From assembly GCF_022288725.1 (NCBI RefSeq), contig NZ_JAKNTA010000001.1:1012221-1076220 (forward strand): DNA of 64,000 nucleotides, written 5' to 3'. This document shows positions 40,654-51,368 of this stretch, piece after piece. Both the position numbers and the translations under genes were made by a program. Within the stretch, counting starts at the first letter, position 1, and every line of letters starts with the position of its first letter. Below the pieces are notes generated by a model. The model saw only the letters and a program-made list of their open reading frames with translations, was not told the DNA's origin and did not search any database. This stretch comes from Kitasatospora sp. A2-31. GTDB lineage: Bacteria; Actinomycetota; Actinomycetes; Streptomycetales; Streptomycetaceae.

Positions 40654-41664
40654 TCAGTCACCCGCGGGGCGGCCGGCGTCCTCGGACTGCCCCTCGGTGT
40701 CGGGCCGGATGTCGATCCGCCAGCCGGTGAGGCGGGCGGCGAGGCGGGCGTTCTGGCCCTCCTTGCCGATCGCCAGCGACAGCTGGTAGTCCGGCACGAT
40801 CACCCGTGCGGAGCGCTGGACCGCGTCGACGATCTCCACGCTCGTCACCCGCGCGGGGGACAGCGCGGCGGCGACCATCTCGCGGGGGTCCTCCGACCAG
40901 TCCACGATGTCGATCTTCTCGCCGTGCAGCTCGCCCATCACCGCGCGCACCCGGCTGCCCATCGGGCCGATGCAGGCGCCCTTGGCGTTCAGGCCGGCCC
41001 GGCGCGACCAGACCGCGATCTTGGTGCGGTGGCCGGCCTCACGGGCGATCGCGGCGATCTCCACGCTGCCGTCCGCGATCTCCGGGACTTCCAGTGCGAA
41101 GAGCTTCTTCACCAGGTTGGGGTGGGTGCGCGAGAGCGTCACGGACGCGCCGCGGACGCCCCGGCGGACCGCCACGACGTAGCACTTGAGGCGGGTGCCG
41201 TGCCGGTAGTCCTCGCCCGGGACCTGCTCCTGCGGGGGGAGGATGGCCTCCAGCTTGCCGATGTCGACGAGCACGTTCTTCGGGTCGTTGCCCTGCTGGA
41301 CGACACCGGTGACGATGTCGCCCTCCTTGCCCGCGTACTCGCCGAAGGTCTGGTCGTCGGCGGCGTCGCGCAGGCGCTGCATCATCACCTGGATGCCGAT
41401 GCTGGAGGCGATCCGGCCGAAGCCGCTCGGCGTGTCGTCGAACTCCTTCGGCTCGACGCCCTCGTCCAGCTCGGACGGGTCCTCGGTGGCCCAGACCGTG
41501 ACGTGGCCGGACTTGCGGTCCAGCTCGACGCGGGCGCGCCGGCGCGAGCCCTCGGTGCGGTGGTACGCGGTGAGGAGGGCCGACTCGATGGACTCGACCA
41601 GCAGGTCGAAGGGGATGTTCTTCTCGTTGACCAGCGTGCGCAGGGCACTCATGTCGATGTCCAC
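40654..41664 (-). CDS. nusA: Transcription termination/antitermination protein NusA
   Basis: 336 residues, the short actinobacterial form without C-terminal acidic repeats. Domains in order: N-terminal RNA polymerase-binding domain (1-~110), S1 ([23 protein letters not shown], ~130-200), KH1 ([24 protein letters not shown]) and KH2 ([20 protein letters not shown]). It modulates pausing, termination and rrn antitermination. The GTG start has GGAGG 8 nt upstream. It follows rimP with a 57-nt gap. Confidence 0.98.
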   Translation of the reverse strand: MDIDMSALRTLVNEKNIPFDLLVESIESALLTAYHRTEGSRRRARVELDRKSGHVTVWATEDPSELDEGVEPKEFDDTPSGFGRIASSIGIQVMMQRLRDAADDQTFGEYAGKEGDIVTGVVQQGNDPKNVLVDIGKLEAILPPQEQVPGEDYRHGTRLKCYVVAVRRGVRGASVTLSRTHPNLVKKLFALEVPEIADGSVEIAAIAREAGHRTKIAVWSRRAGLNAKGACIGPMGSRVRAVMGELHGEKIDIVDWSEDPREMVAAALSPARVTSVEIVDAVQRSARVIVPDYQLSLAIGKEGQNARLAARLTGWRIDIRPDTEGQSEDAGRPAGD

Positions 41665-41721
41665 GGCTACGCCTCCTCGTCTTTCGTCACGTTCGTCATG
41701 GTGCGGTCGGTCCGCAGTCCG

Positions 41722-42312
41722 TCACTGCGCACCGTCGTCCCCCTCCTCGGCGCCGTCGTCCGCCGAGGCGTCGTCCACGAAGTCCGGGGCGTCGTCGTCC
41801 GCGAAGTCCGCGGCCTCGTCGAGGAGCTTCTCGTCCTTGCGGTTGAACTCCACCTGGACGCGCGCCCGGTCCACCTCGGTGTACGCCAGACGGCGCTCCT
41901 TGGGCCGCCCGCGCCCCTTCACCGGCTGCACCTCGACCAGCGCGCCGTCCTCGTCCGCCTCCAGCACCCGGGCGACGATCTCCCCGCCGTCGACCAGGTG
42001 GATCCTGGCCAGCCGGCCCTCGGCGCGGCGCCAGTGGCGGGGCTCGACCAGCGGACGCTCCGCGCCCGGCGAACCGACCTCCAGCACGTAGGCACCGGCG
42101 CCCATCACGTCGGACTCGTCCAGGGCCTCACCGACCACACGGCTGAACTCGGCGATGGTGTCGAGGTCCACGCCGCCGTCGGCGTCCACGTCGATCTGCA
42201 CCTGGCGGCGGCTGCCGGCCTGGGTGACCTTCACGTCCTCCAGGTCCAGGCCCGCCTGGGCGGCCAGCGGCTCCAGCAACGCGCGCAGCCGGTCGGTGTG
42301 GGTGGTGCTCAT
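41722..42312 (-). CDS. rimP: Ribosome maturation factor RimP
   Basis: 196 residues. RimP assists 30S subunit assembly. The N-terminal domain carries LDLEDVKVTQAGSRRQVQIDVDADGGVDLDTIAEFSR, the typical RimP block, followed by YVLEVGSPGAERPL. The C-terminal SH3-like domain ends in an acidic tail (DDDAPDFVDDASADD). I chose the ATG at 42312 with GAGGAG 9 nt upstream. It is the first gene of the nusA-infB operon. Confidence 0.96.
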   Translation of the reverse strand: MSTTHTDRLRALLEPLAAQAGLDLEDVKVTQAGSRRQVQIDVDADGGVDLDTIAEFSRVVGEALDESDVMGAGAYVLEVGSPGAERPLVEPRHWRRAEGRLARIHLVDGGEIVARVLEADEDGALVEVQPVKGRGRPKERRLAYTEVDRARVQVEFNRKDEKLLDEAADFADDDAPDFVDDASADDGAEEGDDGAQ

Positions 42313-42615
42313 CCGGGTGGACTCCTCGGCCGCGTCTGCTGTTGTCAGAAGGGTGTGCCGCGTCCCCAGGCGCCGGTCCGGCGCCGGCCGGGTCGCGGCA
42401 GCTCGGCCCAAAGCCTATCCGGTGAAGCCGCCAACCACCGATTCCGGCCTGCGCACCCCGGCCGGGCCGCCACCCACTGCGAGCAAGGTCACACCGGCCC
42501 GGGAGGCCTCCGCCCGCTGGAATCCGGGCTCGGGGCGTGAGGATTCTGTAATCATTCACGCCAACGAGGGCAGGCGGGCAGGCCGTCCTCCCGTACACGC
42601 CCCGGAGTGACACCG

Positions 42616-43764
42616 ATGAAGCCGCCCCGTAGACGGACCTTCCTGGCCCTCGGACTGCTCCTCGCCGGCGGCGGCACGCTGTCCGCGTGCACCGGCTCCC
42701 ACGGCGGCGACGACGGCGGCGGCCGGGGCGAGCCGCGCCGGCCCGACCCGGACGAGCCGGTCCGGCTGCGGGCCGTCGCCGCCACCGACACGCTGCTCGC
42801 CGGGTACGACGCGCTGCTCGCCGGGCCGGGCGCCGGGCAGGCGGCGCTGCTGCAGCCGCTGCGGGCGGAGGTGGTACGGCACCGGGAGGCACTGGCCGGG
42901 GGTTCGGGCGGCGCCCCGGGCTCCACCCCGCCCTCGCCGTCCGCGGCCGCGTCGTCCGCCTCGCCGTCGTCCTCGGCGTCCGCGTCGTCGGCCTCGTCCG
43001 CGGTCACCACCCCGGCCGGGCTCGCCTCGCTGGAGCGGCAGACCGCGCAGTCCCGGCTCGCCGACCTCGGCGCCGCCTCGCCGCAGCTGGCCCGGCTGCT
43101 CGCCTCGGTGTCCGCGGCCGGGGTGCTGCACGCCGTCGCCCTGGGCGATCCGGTCCCGGCGTCCGCCCCGGCACCGGCCGCCTCGCCCGGCGTGCCGCCG
43201 GCCACCGCCGTGGCCGACGCCTCCGCGTCGCCGTCGAGCCCGCCCCCGGGCGGTACGGCGCCGGCCACGGCTCCGCCGGCCGGGACCGGCAGCGCCCCGG
43301 CCGCGGGCCCGGAAGCCGTCACGGCGCTCCAGGGCGCGCTGGGCGCCGAGCACGCCGCGGTCTACGGCTACGGCGTCGTGGGCGCCCGGCTCCCGGACGA
43401 CCAGCAGCGGACCGACGCACGCACCGCGCTCGCCGCCCACCAGGCCCGCCGGGACTCCTGGCAGCGGCTGCTGGGGACGGTCGGCGCCACGCCGAGCGCG
43501 GCCGCGGCCGGCTACCAGCTCCCCTTCGCCGTGACCGACGGGGCCGGCGCCGTCCGCCTCGCGGCCCACCTCGAGACCCGGCTCACCGCGGTCTACGCCG
43601 ACCTGGTCGCGGCCGTAGCCGGAGCCCAGCGCACGGCTGCTGCCGACGCGCTGCGCGAGTGCGCCCTGCGCGCCCACCGCTGGGGCGCCACGCCCACCCC
43701 GTTCCCGGGCCTCGCCGACACCGCGACCGCCACCGCCACCCCGACGGCCGCCGCCACCCCCTGA
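42616..43764 (+). CDS. Ferritin-like domain (DUF4439) lipoprotein
   Basis: 382 residues. N-terminus RRRTFLALGLLLAGGGTLSAC has a twin-arginine-like start and an LSAC lipobox, so it is probably a lipoprotein outside the membrane. A long low-complexity Pro/Ala/Ser region follows. The C-terminal ~135 residues (LQGALGAEHAAVYGYGVVGARLP and LAAHQARRDSW) match the ferritin-like DUF4439 helix pairs. An AEHxxVYxY motif could bind metal, but no activity is established. The ATG at 42616 has CGGAG 7 nt upstream. It is divergent from rimP. Confidence 0.88.
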   Translation: MKPPRRRTFLALGLLLAGGGTLSACTGSHGGDDGGGRGEPRRPDPDEPVRLRAVAATDTLLAGYDALLAGPGAGQAALLQPLRAEVVRHREALAGGSGGAPGSTPPSPSAAASSASPSSSASASSASSAVTTPAGLASLERQTAQSRLADLGAASPQLARLLASVSAAGVLHAVALGDPVPASAPAPAASPGVPPATAVADASASPSSPPPGGTAPATAPPAGTGSAPAAGPEAVTALQGALGAEHAAVYGYGVVGARLPDDQQRTDARTALAAHQARRDSWQRLLGTVGATPSAAAAGYQLPFAVTDGAGAVRLAAHLETRLTAVYADLVAAVAGAQRTAAADALRECALRAHRWGATPTPFPGLADTATATATPTAAATP

Positions 43765-43930
43765 CCTGCGGCGCTCCGCGGGAAGTCGCCCCCACGCCCC
43801 GCCCGCGCCCGGGTCCGGGCCGCGGACACCCTCCCGCCGGCTCCCTCTCGCGTCGCTGACCTGCGGTTTCAGGCCCATGGTCGACAATGGACGGGTAACA
43901 CCACGGGGGAACAGCTACCGGAAGGCCGGC

Positions 43931-44848
43931 GTGTCGGGAGCACCAGCAGAGATCACCGTCCCCGAGTGGCTGGCGCGCAGCGTCGGCGCCGACGAGGAGG
44001 GGCGGCGCTGGCTGGCGGAGCTGCCGGCCCGGGTCGCCGCACACCTGGCCCGCTGGGACCTCACCCTGGAGCGGGTGCTCGATCCGGGCGGCAGCCTGAG
44101 CCTGGTCGGATACGTCCGCCGGGACGACCTCAGCCCCGCCGTCCTCAAGTCCGGGCGGACCACCCCCGAGACGGCCGCCGAGCACACCGCGCTCGCCCAC
44201 TGGGCCGGCCGCGGGGCCGTGCTCCTGCTGGACGCGGACCCCGCCCAGGGCGTGCTGCTGCTGGAGCGGCTGCACGGCGACATCCCGCTGCGCTCGCTCG
44301 CCGAGGCGAAGGCCATGCTAGAGGCCACCAGCCTGCTGCACCGGCTCTGGGTGGAGCCGGGCACGGGCCACCGGTTCCCCTCGCTGGCCGACCGGGCCGG
44401 GTACCTCGCCGACGGCCTGCGCCGGCACCGCGGCCTGCCCGGCGCCGTCGAGGCCGACGCCCTGGTGGCCGAGGCGCTGGAGACCGCCGACGGGCTCGTC
44501 GACTCCGCCACCGAGGCGTTCCTGCTGCACGGGGACTTCCACCACGGCAACGTGCTCGCCGCCGACCGCGCGCCCTGGCTGGCGATCGACCCGCGGCCGC
44601 TGGTCGGCGAGCGCGCCTTCGACCTGGCCCGGCTCGCCCTGGACCGGGCCGACACCCTGGTCGGCTCCCCCGGCGTCCCGGCCGCCGTCCGCCGCCGGCT
44701 GCACCAGCTCTCCGACGCGCTGGAGGTGGACCGGGAGCGGCTGCGCGGCTGGACGCTGTTCCGCGCCACCGACCTCGGCCTGCGCGCGCTCGCGGCCGGC
44801 CGCGGGGAGGACGCCGAGCTCTACCTGGAGTTCGCCGGGGCGCTCTGA
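43931..44848 (+). CDS. APH(6)/hydroxyurea-type phosphotransferase family protein
   Basis: About 305 residues. Kinase motifs of the aminoglycoside phosphotransferase fold: FLLHGDFHHGNVLAADR with catalytic Asp, then LAIDPRPLVGERAFDLARL, typical of the streptomycin-6-/hydroxyurea-phosphotransferase group. Chromosomal Streptomyces members may act on an unknown metabolite; resistance is not shown. The start is uncertain: the GTG at 43931 has GGAAGG nearby, while an ATG at 43877 lacks a site. Its last 28 nt overlap the convergent acetyltransferase gene. Confidence 0.85.
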   Translation: MSGAPAEITVPEWLARSVGADEEGRRWLAELPARVAAHLARWDLTLERVLDPGGSLSLVGYVRRDDLSPAVLKSGRTTPETAAEHTALAHWAGRGAVLLLDADPAQGVLLLERLHGDIPLRSLAEAKAMLEATSLLHRLWVEPGTGHRFPSLADRAGYLADGLRRHRGLPGAVEADALVAEALETADGLVDSATEAFLLHGDFHHGNVLAADRAPWLAIDPRPLVGERAFDLARLALDRADTLVGSPGVPAAVRRRLHQLSDALEVDRERLRGWTLFRATDLGLRALAAGRGEDAELYLEFAGAL

Positions 44849-45396
44849 CCGCCCCGCCCGGCCGGCAGCGGCAGCGGGGCGCCCATCACGGCGTAGAGGC
44901 GCTCGGTGTTCGGGAAGTGCACCGCCCGGGCGAGGTCCCGGTAGCCGAGCGAGCGGTAGAGACGGCGGGCGGGCGTCTCGGCGTCGATCGCGGAGAGGAT
45001 GCTGCGGTGGAGGCCGGACCGCTCGCAGAGGGTCCGGATCAGCGTGGAGCCGATCCCGCGCCCCTGGAACCCGGGCAGCACGTGCAGCTCGGTGATCGCG
45101 AAGACGCCGTCGAGCCAGTCGCCGTGGCCGCCGGCCTCCAGGTAGGGCTGGATCACGGTGCTCCACCAGTGCTCGCGCCGGTTGGGCATGCCGTAGCCGA
45201 AGCCGACCAGCCGCCCGCCGTCGAACGCGCCGAGCGCGATCACCCCGGGCTGCTGCGCGTGCCGGCCCACGATGTGCAGCCGGACCATGACCTCCTCGGG
45301 CGACAGCCCGAACGCCACCGCCTGGACATCGAGCGCCTGCGGAGCCCATGCCGCAAGGTCGATGGCCTCGATCGTCACCCCGGTCAGCTGATCCAT
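44821..45396 (-). CDS. GNAT family N-acetyltransferase
   Basis: 191 residues. The acetyl-CoA motif is LHVLPGFQGRGIGSTLIRTLCERSG in the second half, followed by ETPARRLYRSLGYRDL. It begins MDQLTGVTIEAIDLAAW. The substrate is unknown. It is convergent with the phosphotransferase gene, overlapping it by 28 nt at the 3' ends, and shares strand with the second GNAT gene 146 nt upstream. Confidence 0.9.
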   Translation of the reverse strand: MDQLTGVTIEAIDLAAWAPQALDVQAVAFGLSPEEVMVRLHIVGRHAQQPGVIALGAFDGGRLVGFGYGMPNRREHWWSTVIQPYLEAGGHGDWLDGVFAITELHVLPGFQGRGIGSTLIRTLCERSGLHRSILSAIDAETPARRLYRSLGYRDLARAVHFPNTERLYAVMGAPLPLPAGRGGQSAPANSR

Positions 45397-45542
45397 GCCC
45401 CGGACGTTACTACCGGCGCCCGCCCGGTGCGGCCCCGAGCCGACAACCTGCCCGCGGAACGGGGCAGGGCACGGCGCGGGGCCGGAGAACAGCCGCTGCA
45501 GAACGGAACGCCGGAGGGCGGCGGGGTGCGGAACGGGACGGT

Positions 45543-46436
45543 TCAGAACAGCACGCTCATGAACGCGCCGACCTCGCGGAAGCCCACCCGCCGGTACGCG
45601 GCACGGGCGCGCAGGTTGTAGTCGTTGACGTAGAGCGAGACCACCGGGGCCACCTCGCGCAGCGCGATGTCCAGGACGGCGGCCATGCCGGTCTCGGAGA
45701 GGCCCCGGCCGCGGTGGGCCGGGTCGACCCAGACGCCCTGGACCTGGCAGGCACCCTCGGTGACGGCGCCGATCTCGGCCTTGAAGACCACCTGGCCGTC
45801 CTCGGTGAACCGGGCGAACGAGCGCCCGGTGGAGACCAGTTCGGCGACCCGGGCCTGGTAGAGCAGGCCGCCGTCGCCGGCCAGCGGGGAGACTCCGACC
45901 TCTTCGGTGAACATCGCCACGCAGGCCGGCATCAGCGCCTCGACCTCGTCCCGCCGCACCCGCCGCACCAGCGGGTCGGGCGCGATCTCGGCGGACGGCA
46001 CGGTGGTGGCGAGCAGTGGCTGGTGGGCGCGGACCTCGCGGGCCGGACCCCAGCTGCGCTCCAGCAGCGCCCAGAGGGCGGCGGTGGCCTCGGCCGGGCC
46101 GACGATCGAGGAGCAGCGGCGGCCCTGGCGTCGGGCCCGTTCGGCGAAGGCCTGGACGGCCGGCGGCCCGGCGTTGACCAGGACCAGGTTGGCACCGGCG
46201 TAGCAGAGCGCGTCGAGCTCGCCGTGCTCGTCGTACCAGCCCCACATCTCGCCGCCGAGGCGCCAGGGGTCGAGTCCGACGGCCTCCACCCGGGTGGCGA
46301 CGAAGGCGTTGGCGACCGGGTCGCGGTGCAGCACCTCCAGGGTGTCCGCCAGGTCGGAGGCCTCCAGGACACGCGTGGTCGCCAGGGCGCGCGCGGCCTG
46401 GAACGAGCTGGGGAGCATCACACCTCGATCGAGCAT
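45543..46436 (-). CDS. GNAT family N-acetyltransferase with N-terminal DUF4081-like domain
   Basis: 297 residues. The C-terminal GNAT domain has VWVDPAHRGRGLSETGMAAVLD and ends in VSLYVNDYNLRARAAYRRVGF, the usual motif A and C-terminal signature. The N-terminal half (LHRDPVANAFVATRVEAVGLD) resembles the DUF4081 domain that accompanies such enzymes in actinobacteria. It lies downstream of ispG in the same direction, with a terminator between. Substrate unknown. Confidence 0.92.
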   Translation of the reverse strand: MLDRGVMLPSSFQAARALATTRVLEASDLADTLEVLHRDPVANAFVATRVEAVGLDPWRLGGEMWGWYDEHGELDALCYAGANLVLVNAGPPAVQAFAERARRQGRRCSSIVGPAEATAALWALLERSWGPAREVRAHQPLLATTVPSAEIAPDPLVRRVRRDEVEALMPACVAMFTEEVGVSPLAGDGGLLYQARVAELVSTGRSFARFTEDGQVVFKAEIGAVTEGACQVQGVWVDPAHRGRGLSETGMAAVLDIALREVAPVVSLYVNDYNLRARAAYRRVGFREVGAFMSVLF

Positions 46437-46501
46437 CGAGACAGCACCTCACTGAGACGACTCTGGCCGCACCCTACTCCTGGCCCCACCCGGCTACGGC
46501 G

Positions 46502-46531
46502 GCGGGGCCGTCCGCACACGGACGGCCCCGC
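46502..46531 (-). terminator. ispG terminator hairpin
   Basis: A perfect 13-bp stem (GCGGGGCCGTCCG at 46502-46514 with 46519-46531) and a 4-nt loop, 24 nt after the ispG stop. Confidence 0.9.
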
Positions 46532-46555
46532 TTCCGGAATTCCGCAGTCCGCCCG

Positions 46556-47716
46556 TCACTCCGCGGCGGTCACGGTCGGGGCACCCGACTCGACGCCCTC
46601 CGCCTGCATCTGCTCGGCCAGCTTGAGGGCCTCCTCGATCAGGGTCTCGACGATCTTGGACTCGGGGACGGTCTTGATGACCTCGCCCTTGACGAAGATC
46701 TGGCCCTTGCCGTTGCCGGAGGCGACGCCGAGGTCGGCCTCGCGGGCCTCGCCCGGGCCGTTGACGACGCAGCCCATGACCGCGACGCGCAGCGGCACCT
46801 CCATGCCCTCCAGGCCGGCGGTGACCTCCTCGGCGAGCTTGTAGACGTCGACCTGGGCACGGCCGCAGGACGGGCAGGAGACGATCTCCAGGCCGCGCTC
46901 GCGCAGGCCGAGCGACTCCAGGATCTGGTTGCCGACCTTGATCTCCTCGGCCGGCGGGGCGGAGAGCGAGACCCGGATGGTGTCGCCGATGCCCTCGGCG
47001 AGCAGCGCGCCGAAGGCGACCGCGGACTTGATGGTGCCCTGGAACGCCGGGCCGGCCTCGGTGACGCCGAGGTGCAGCGGGTAGTCGCAGGCGGCGGCGA
47101 GCTGGCGGTAGGCGTTGATCATCACGACCGGGTCGTTGTGCTTGACCGAGATCTTGATGTCGCGGAAGTCGTGCTCCTCGAACAGCGAGCACTCCCAGAG
47201 CGCGGACTCGACCAGGGCCTCCGGGGTGGCGCGGCCGTACTTCTCCAGCAGGCGCTTGTCCAGCGAGCCGGCGTTGACGCCGATCCGGATCGGGATGCCG
47301 GCGTCCTTGGCCGCCTTGGCGATCTCGCCGACCTTGTCGTCGAAGGCTTTGATGTTGCCCGGGTTGACGCGGACCGCCGCGCAGCCGGCGTCGATCGCCG
47401 CGAAGACGTACTTGGGCTGGAAGTGGATGTCCGCGATCACCGGGATCTTCGACTTCTTCGCGATGATCGGCAGCGCGTCGGCGTCGTCCTGCGACGGGCA
47501 GGCCACCCGGACGATCTGGCAGCCGGACGCGGTCAGCTCCGCGATCTGCTGCAGCGTGGCGTTGACGTCCGCGGTCACCGTGGTGGTCATCGACTGCACC
47601 GAGACGGGCGCGTCGCCGCCGACCGGCACGTTGCCGACCATGATCTGCCGGGAGTAACGGCGCTTGGCGAGCGGCTTGAGCGGCAGAGACGGAATACCGA
47701 GCGAGATCGCGGTCAT
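46556..47716 (-). CDS. ispG: 4-hydroxy-3-methylbut-2-en-1-yl diphosphate synthase
   Basis: 386 residues. An iron-sulfur enzyme of the MEP isoprenoid pathway that converts MEcPP to HMBPP. Cluster-ligand motifs are [10 protein letters not shown] and [10 protein letters not shown] in the C-terminal part. The N-terminal TIM barrel includes [14 protein letters not shown] and [14 protein letters not shown]. The ATG at 47716 starts the conserved protein; the ribosome binding site is weak. It follows rseP and dxr on the same strand, as in other actinobacteria. Confidence 0.97.
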   Translation of the reverse strand: MTAISLGIPSLPLKPLAKRRYSRQIMVGNVPVGGDAPVSVQSMTTTVTADVNATLQQIAELTASGCQIVRVACPSQDDADALPIIAKKSKIPVIADIHFQPKYVFAAIDAGCAAVRVNPGNIKAFDDKVGEIAKAAKDAGIPIRIGVNAGSLDKRLLEKYGRATPEALVESALWECSLFEEHDFRDIKISVKHNDPVVMINAYRQLAAACDYPLHLGVTEAGPAFQGTIKSAVAFGALLAEGIGDTIRVSLSAPPAEEIKVGNQILESLGLRERGLEIVSCPSCGRAQVDVYKLAEEVTAGLEGMEVPLRVAVMGCVVNGPGEAREADLGVASGNGKGQIFVKGEVIKTVPESKIVETLIEEALKLAEQMQAEGVESGAPTVTAAE

Positions 47717-47858
47717 GTGCGCAGGGTTCCCCGGGGTTGAGGTGTGGTCGGTCCGGCCGTTCGGGAAGGCCGGGGCCGGGCGCGACGGTCGACGCGCACC
47801 CGGGCTCCAACGGTACGGCACGCCGACGGGCCCGAGCACACCCGCCGTACCCGGACGG

Positions 47859-49163
47859 TCAGCTGATCTTGACCGGGTTCACCAGGTCGGCGACCAGCAC
47901 CAGCACGGTGAAGCCGACGAAGACGCTGGCCACCACGTAGGCGAGCGGCATCAGGCGGGCCACGTCGAAGGGCCCGGGGTCGGGCCGCCTGAACAGCTGA
48001 GCGAACCGGCGGCGCACCGACTCCCAGACCGCGCCGGCGATGTGACCGCCGTCCAGCGGGAGCAGCGGCAGCATGTTGAACAGGAAGAGCGACAGGTTGA
48101 TGCCGGCCAGCAGGTTGACGAAGTAGGCGATCCGCTGGGTCCCCGGGATGTCCAGGGCGAAGACCTCGCCGCTGACCCGGGCCGCGCCGACCATGCCGAT
48201 CGGCGAGTCCACCTCGCGGGGGGCGCCGTCCACCACCGAGTGCCACAGGCCCGGGATCTTGCCCGGCAGGGCGACCAGCGACTTCACGCCGTTCTCCGCC
48301 ATGTCGTACATCCGGTCGAGCGACTGCCCGAAGCCCAGCCGGACGATGCCGGTGGTCGGCGTGAAGCCGAGGAAGCCGGCCTGCACCGTCTCGCCCTTGA
48401 TCGGGACGCCGTTGCCGTCGTACTTCTGCACGTCGTTGACGGCGATCGTGGGCACCAGCGTGAGCTGCTGGCCGCCCCGCTCGACGACGATCGGCACCGT
48501 CTTCCCGGCCGACCTGCGGATGTCCGCCTGGAGCTGCTCGTAGTCGCGGATCCGGTCGCCGTCGAAGGAGACGACCCTGTCGCCCGGCTTCAGCTGCACC
48601 TGCGCGGCCGGGGTCGGCGGCGCGTCCTTGGGGCAGGTGTCGGTGGGCTGGCCGGCCTTGACGATGCACTGGGAGACGGTGCCGATGGTGGGCACGGTCA
48701 TCGAGACGCCGAAACCCATCATCACGGTCAGGAAGAGCCCGAACGCGAGGACGAGGTTCATGAACGGACCGGCGAACATGACGATGACGCGCTTCCACGG
48801 TTTGCGCGTGTAGAAGAGCCGGTCCTCGTCGCCGTCCTGGAGCTCCTCGTAGGAGGCCTGCCGGGCGTCCTCGATCATGGTGCGCCAGGGCGAGCTGCTC
48901 CGCTTGGTGATCCGCCCGTCCGCGCCGGGCGGGAACATCCCGATCATGCGGATGTAGCCGCCCAGCGGGATCGCCTTGATGCCGTACTCGGTCTCGCCCT
49001 TCTTGCGAGACCAGACGGTCGGGCCGAAGCCGACCATGTACTGCGGCACCCGGATGCCGAACAGCTTGGCCGTGGAGAGGTGGCCGAGCTCGTGCCAAGC
49101 GATCGAGACCAGCAGCCCGACCGCGAAGACCAGGATGCCGACCACCGTCATCACCGTTGCCAC
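47859..49163 (-). CDS. rseP: Site-2 intramembrane metalloprotease RseP
   Basis: 434 residues. M50 zinc protease that cleaves membrane-embedded substrates such as anti-sigma factors. HELGH is at residues 24-28 in the first membrane segment. A PDZ domain lies in the middle ([15 protein letters not shown]), and the third zinc ligand is in [13 protein letters not shown] near the C-terminus. Four membrane segments. The GTG at 49163 has GGAGG 7 nt upstream. It lies between dxr and ispG, the common actinobacterial order. Confidence 0.96.
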   Translation of the reverse strand: MATVMTVVGILVFAVGLLVSIAWHELGHLSTAKLFGIRVPQYMVGFGPTVWSRKKGETEYGIKAIPLGGYIRMIGMFPPGADGRITKRSSSPWRTMIEDARQASYEELQDGDEDRLFYTRKPWKRVIVMFAGPFMNLVLAFGLFLTVMMGFGVSMTVPTIGTVSQCIVKAGQPTDTCPKDAPPTPAAQVQLKPGDRVVSFDGDRIRDYEQLQADIRRSAGKTVPIVVERGGQQLTLVPTIAVNDVQKYDGNGVPIKGETVQAGFLGFTPTTGIVRLGFGQSLDRMYDMAENGVKSLVALPGKIPGLWHSVVDGAPREVDSPIGMVGAARVSGEVFALDIPGTQRIAYFVNLLAGINLSLFLFNMLPLLPLDGGHIAGAVWESVRRRFAQLFRRPDPGPFDVARLMPLAYVVASVFVGFTVLVLVADLVNPVKIS

Positions 49164-49233
49164 CGCTGATCCTCCGTCATGCCGCTCCGCTCGTCGTCTT
49201 GTCTTACCGCAGTTTCGGTCGCCACCGGAACCG

Positions 49234-50463
49234 TCAGCCGGCCGCCAGTTCGCGCGCCCGGGCCCTGGCCCAGTCCTCCGCGTGCAGGACGTCCTCGACC
49301 GTGAGGGAGGTTCCCCCCGCGGGGGCCCCGTGCTCCGCCACGACCTTGGCAACAGTGTCCACGATTCCGGTGAAGGCGAGGCGGCCCTTCAGGAAGGCCT
49401 CCACGCACTCCTCGTTCGCCGCGTTGAAGACCGCCGGAACGGTGCCGCCGAGCGAGCCCGCCTCCCGGGCCAGGTCCACCGCCGGGAAGGCCTCGTTGTC
49501 CAGAGGGAAGAACTCCCAGCTGGCCGCCTTGGTCCAGTCGCAGGCGGGCGCCGCGTCCGGCACCCGGTCCGGCCACCCCATGCCGAGGGCGATCGGCATC
49601 CGCATGTCCGGCGGGCTGGCCTGCGCCAGCGTGGAACCGTCGGTGAACTCCACCATCGAGTGCACGACCGACTGCGGATGGACGACGACCTCGATCCGGT
49701 CGAACGGCACGTCGTAGAGCAGGTGCGCCTCGATCACCTCCAGGCCCTTGTTCACCAGGGTGGCCGAGTTGATCGTCACCACCGGACCCATCGCCCAGGT
49801 CGGGTGCGCCAGCGCGTCCTGCGGGGTGACGCCCGCCAGCTGCTCGCGGCTGCGGTTGCGGAACGGGCCGCCGCTGGCGGTGACCACCAGCTTGCGGACC
49901 TCGGCCCGGGTGCCGCCGGCCAGCGCCTGGAACAGCGCCGCGTGCTCGGAGTCCACCGGCACGATCTGCCCCGGCTGCGCCACCGCCTTCACCAGCGGAC
50001 CGCCGACGATCAGCGACTCCTTGTTGGCCAGCACCAGCACCCGGCCGGCCGACAGCGCGGCCAGCGTCGGCCGCAGGCCGATCGAACCGGTGATGCCGTT
50101 CAGCACCGAGTGGCACTCCGTCGCGGCCAGCTCGGTCGCCGCGTCCGGGCCCGCCAGCACGGCCGGCAGGGGACGGCCCGCCGCCTTCGCCGCCAGCGCC
50201 TCGCGCAGCGCCGGCTCGGCCGCCGGGTCGGCCACCGCCACGGTGTGCACCCCGAGCTCCAGCGCCTGCTCGGCGAGCAGTTCCACCCGGCCGCCGGCCG
50301 CCGACAGGGCGACCACCCTGAACCGGTCCGGGTTGCGGCGCACCACGTCGATGGCCTGGGTGCCGATCGAACCGGTGGAGCCGAGGATCACCAGCTCCCG
50401 GGGGCCGGAGGGGTCCTTCACCACGGAGGTGAAACGCAGCTGCGGGTGGGCGAGCGAAGTCAT
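49234..50463 (-). CDS. dxr: 1-deoxy-D-xylulose 5-phosphate reductoisomerase
   Basis: 409 residues. It rearranges and reduces DXP to MEP with NADPH, an early step of the isoprenoid pathway. NADPH motif [16 protein letters not shown] near residue 25, [11 protein letters not shown], and the metal/substrate segment [12 protein letters not shown] are intact. The ATG at 50463 is chosen because the conserved protein begins just after; the Shine-Dalgarno is weak. The gene is first in the dxr-rseP-ispG row. Confidence 0.97.
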   Translation of the reverse strand: MTSLAHPQLRFTSVVKDPSGPRELVILGSTGSIGTQAIDVVRRNPDRFRVVALSAAGGRVELLAEQALELGVHTVAVADPAAEPALREALAAKAAGRPLPAVLAGPDAATELAATECHSVLNGITGSIGLRPTLAALSAGRVLVLANKESLIVGGPLVKAVAQPGQIVPVDSEHAALFQALAGGTRAEVRKLVVTASGGPFRNRSREQLAGVTPQDALAHPTWAMGPVVTINSATLVNKGLEVIEAHLLYDVPFDRIEVVVHPQSVVHSMVEFTDGSTLAQASPPDMRMPIALGMGWPDRVPDAAPACDWTKAASWEFFPLDNEAFPAVDLAREAGSLGGTVPAVFNAANEECVEAFLKGRLAFTGIVDTVAKVVAEHGAPAGGTSLTVEDVLHAEDWARARARELAAG

Positions 50464-50531
50464 GCGCCCATTGTGTCCTGCCCGACGCACTCCCCAGGAC
50501 GCCGGGACGCCGCGCGGCTACCGTCGGAGCC

Positions 50532-51197
50532 ATGCGTACCGTCATCGCCGGGGGCCACGGACAGATCGCGCTCAGGCTGGAACGGCTCCTCGCCGAGCGC
50601 GGCGACCGGCCCGCCGGAATCATCCGCAAGCCCGAACAGGCCACCGACCTGGCCGACGCCGGGGCCGAGCCGCTGCTGCTCGACCTGGAGTCCGCCACCG
50701 TCCCCGAACTCGCCGGACTGCTGGAGGGGGCCGACGCGGTGGTCTTCGCCGCCGGCGCCGGGCCGGGCAGCGGCGCCGCCCGCAAGAACACCGTCGACCG
50801 CGACGCGGCCGTCCTGCTCGCCGACGCCGCCGAACTCGCCGGTGTGCGGCGCTACGTGATCATCTCCTCGATGGGGGCCGACGCCGCGGCGCACGCGGCG
50901 GACCCGGTCTTCGAGACCTACCTGCGGGCCAAGGGCGCCGCCGACGACGCCATCCGGGCCCGCACCACGCTGGACTGGACCGTGCTGCGGCCCGGCCGGC
51001 TCACCGACGGCCCCGGCACCGGCCTGGTCCGGCTCGCCCCCTCCGTCCCGCACGGCGCGGTGGACCGGGCCGACGTGGCCGCCGTGCTGGCCGCGCTGCT
51101 GCACGAGCCGGGCACCGCCGGGCAGACGCTGGAACTGGTCGCCGGCAACGCGACGGTCGAGGAGGCCGTCGCCGCCGCGGCCGGGCACGACGGCTGA
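50532..51197 (+). CDS. NAD(P)-binding epimerase/dehydratase-like protein
   Basis: 221 residues with an N-terminal Rossmann motif VIAGGHGQIALRLERLL (4-20) and the family pattern YVIISSMGAD then DWTVLRPGRLTD. This is the atypical SDR group with NAD(P)H-binding domain (YwnB/YhfK-like). No catalytic Tyr-x3-Lys is evident, so it may sense or bind rather than reduce. It is divergent from dxr with a 68-nt gap. Confidence 0.9.
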   Translation: MRTVIAGGHGQIALRLERLLAERGDRPAGIIRKPEQATDLADAGAEPLLLDLESATVPELAGLLEGADAVVFAAGAGPGSGAARKNTVDRDAAVLLADAAELAGVRRYVIISSMGADAAAHAADPVFETYLRAKGAADDAIRARTTLDWTVLRPGRLTDGPGTGLVRLAPSVPHGAVDRADVAAVLAALLHEPGTAGQTLELVAGNATVEEAVAAAAGHDG

Positions 51198-51278
51198 TCG
51201 AGGGCGTCGGGTGATCGAGGGCGTCGGCTGACCGAGGGGTCGGGCGATCCAGGGCGTCGGGTGACCGACGGCGTCCGC
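51195..51278. repeat. Degenerate 17-bp tandem repeats after the NAD(P)-binding gene
   Basis: About five units like TGATCGAGGGCGTCGGG follow one another from the stop codon onward, with substitutions and one deletion. Non-coding. Confidence 0.75.
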
Positions 51279-51291
51279 GGGCGCGGACGCG

Positions 51292-51324
51292 TGCGGGGCC
51301 CGGTTCGACGAACCGGGCCCCGCA
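51292..51324. terminator. Bidirectional terminator between NAD(P)-binding and ALDH genes
   Basis: A perfect 16-bp inverted repeat (TGCGGGGCCCGGTTCG at 51292-51307 with 51309-51324) centred on one base, in the convergent gap. Confidence 0.88.
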
Positions 51325-51368
51325 CACGGGAACACGTCGACCGGTCGACCGACCGCTGCTCAGTTACC

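Noticed and set aside
43931..44848. Antibiotic-resistance gene on a mobile element
   Set aside because: APH-like kinases are common in Streptomyces chromosomes, and no transposase, att site or composition break is seen nearby.
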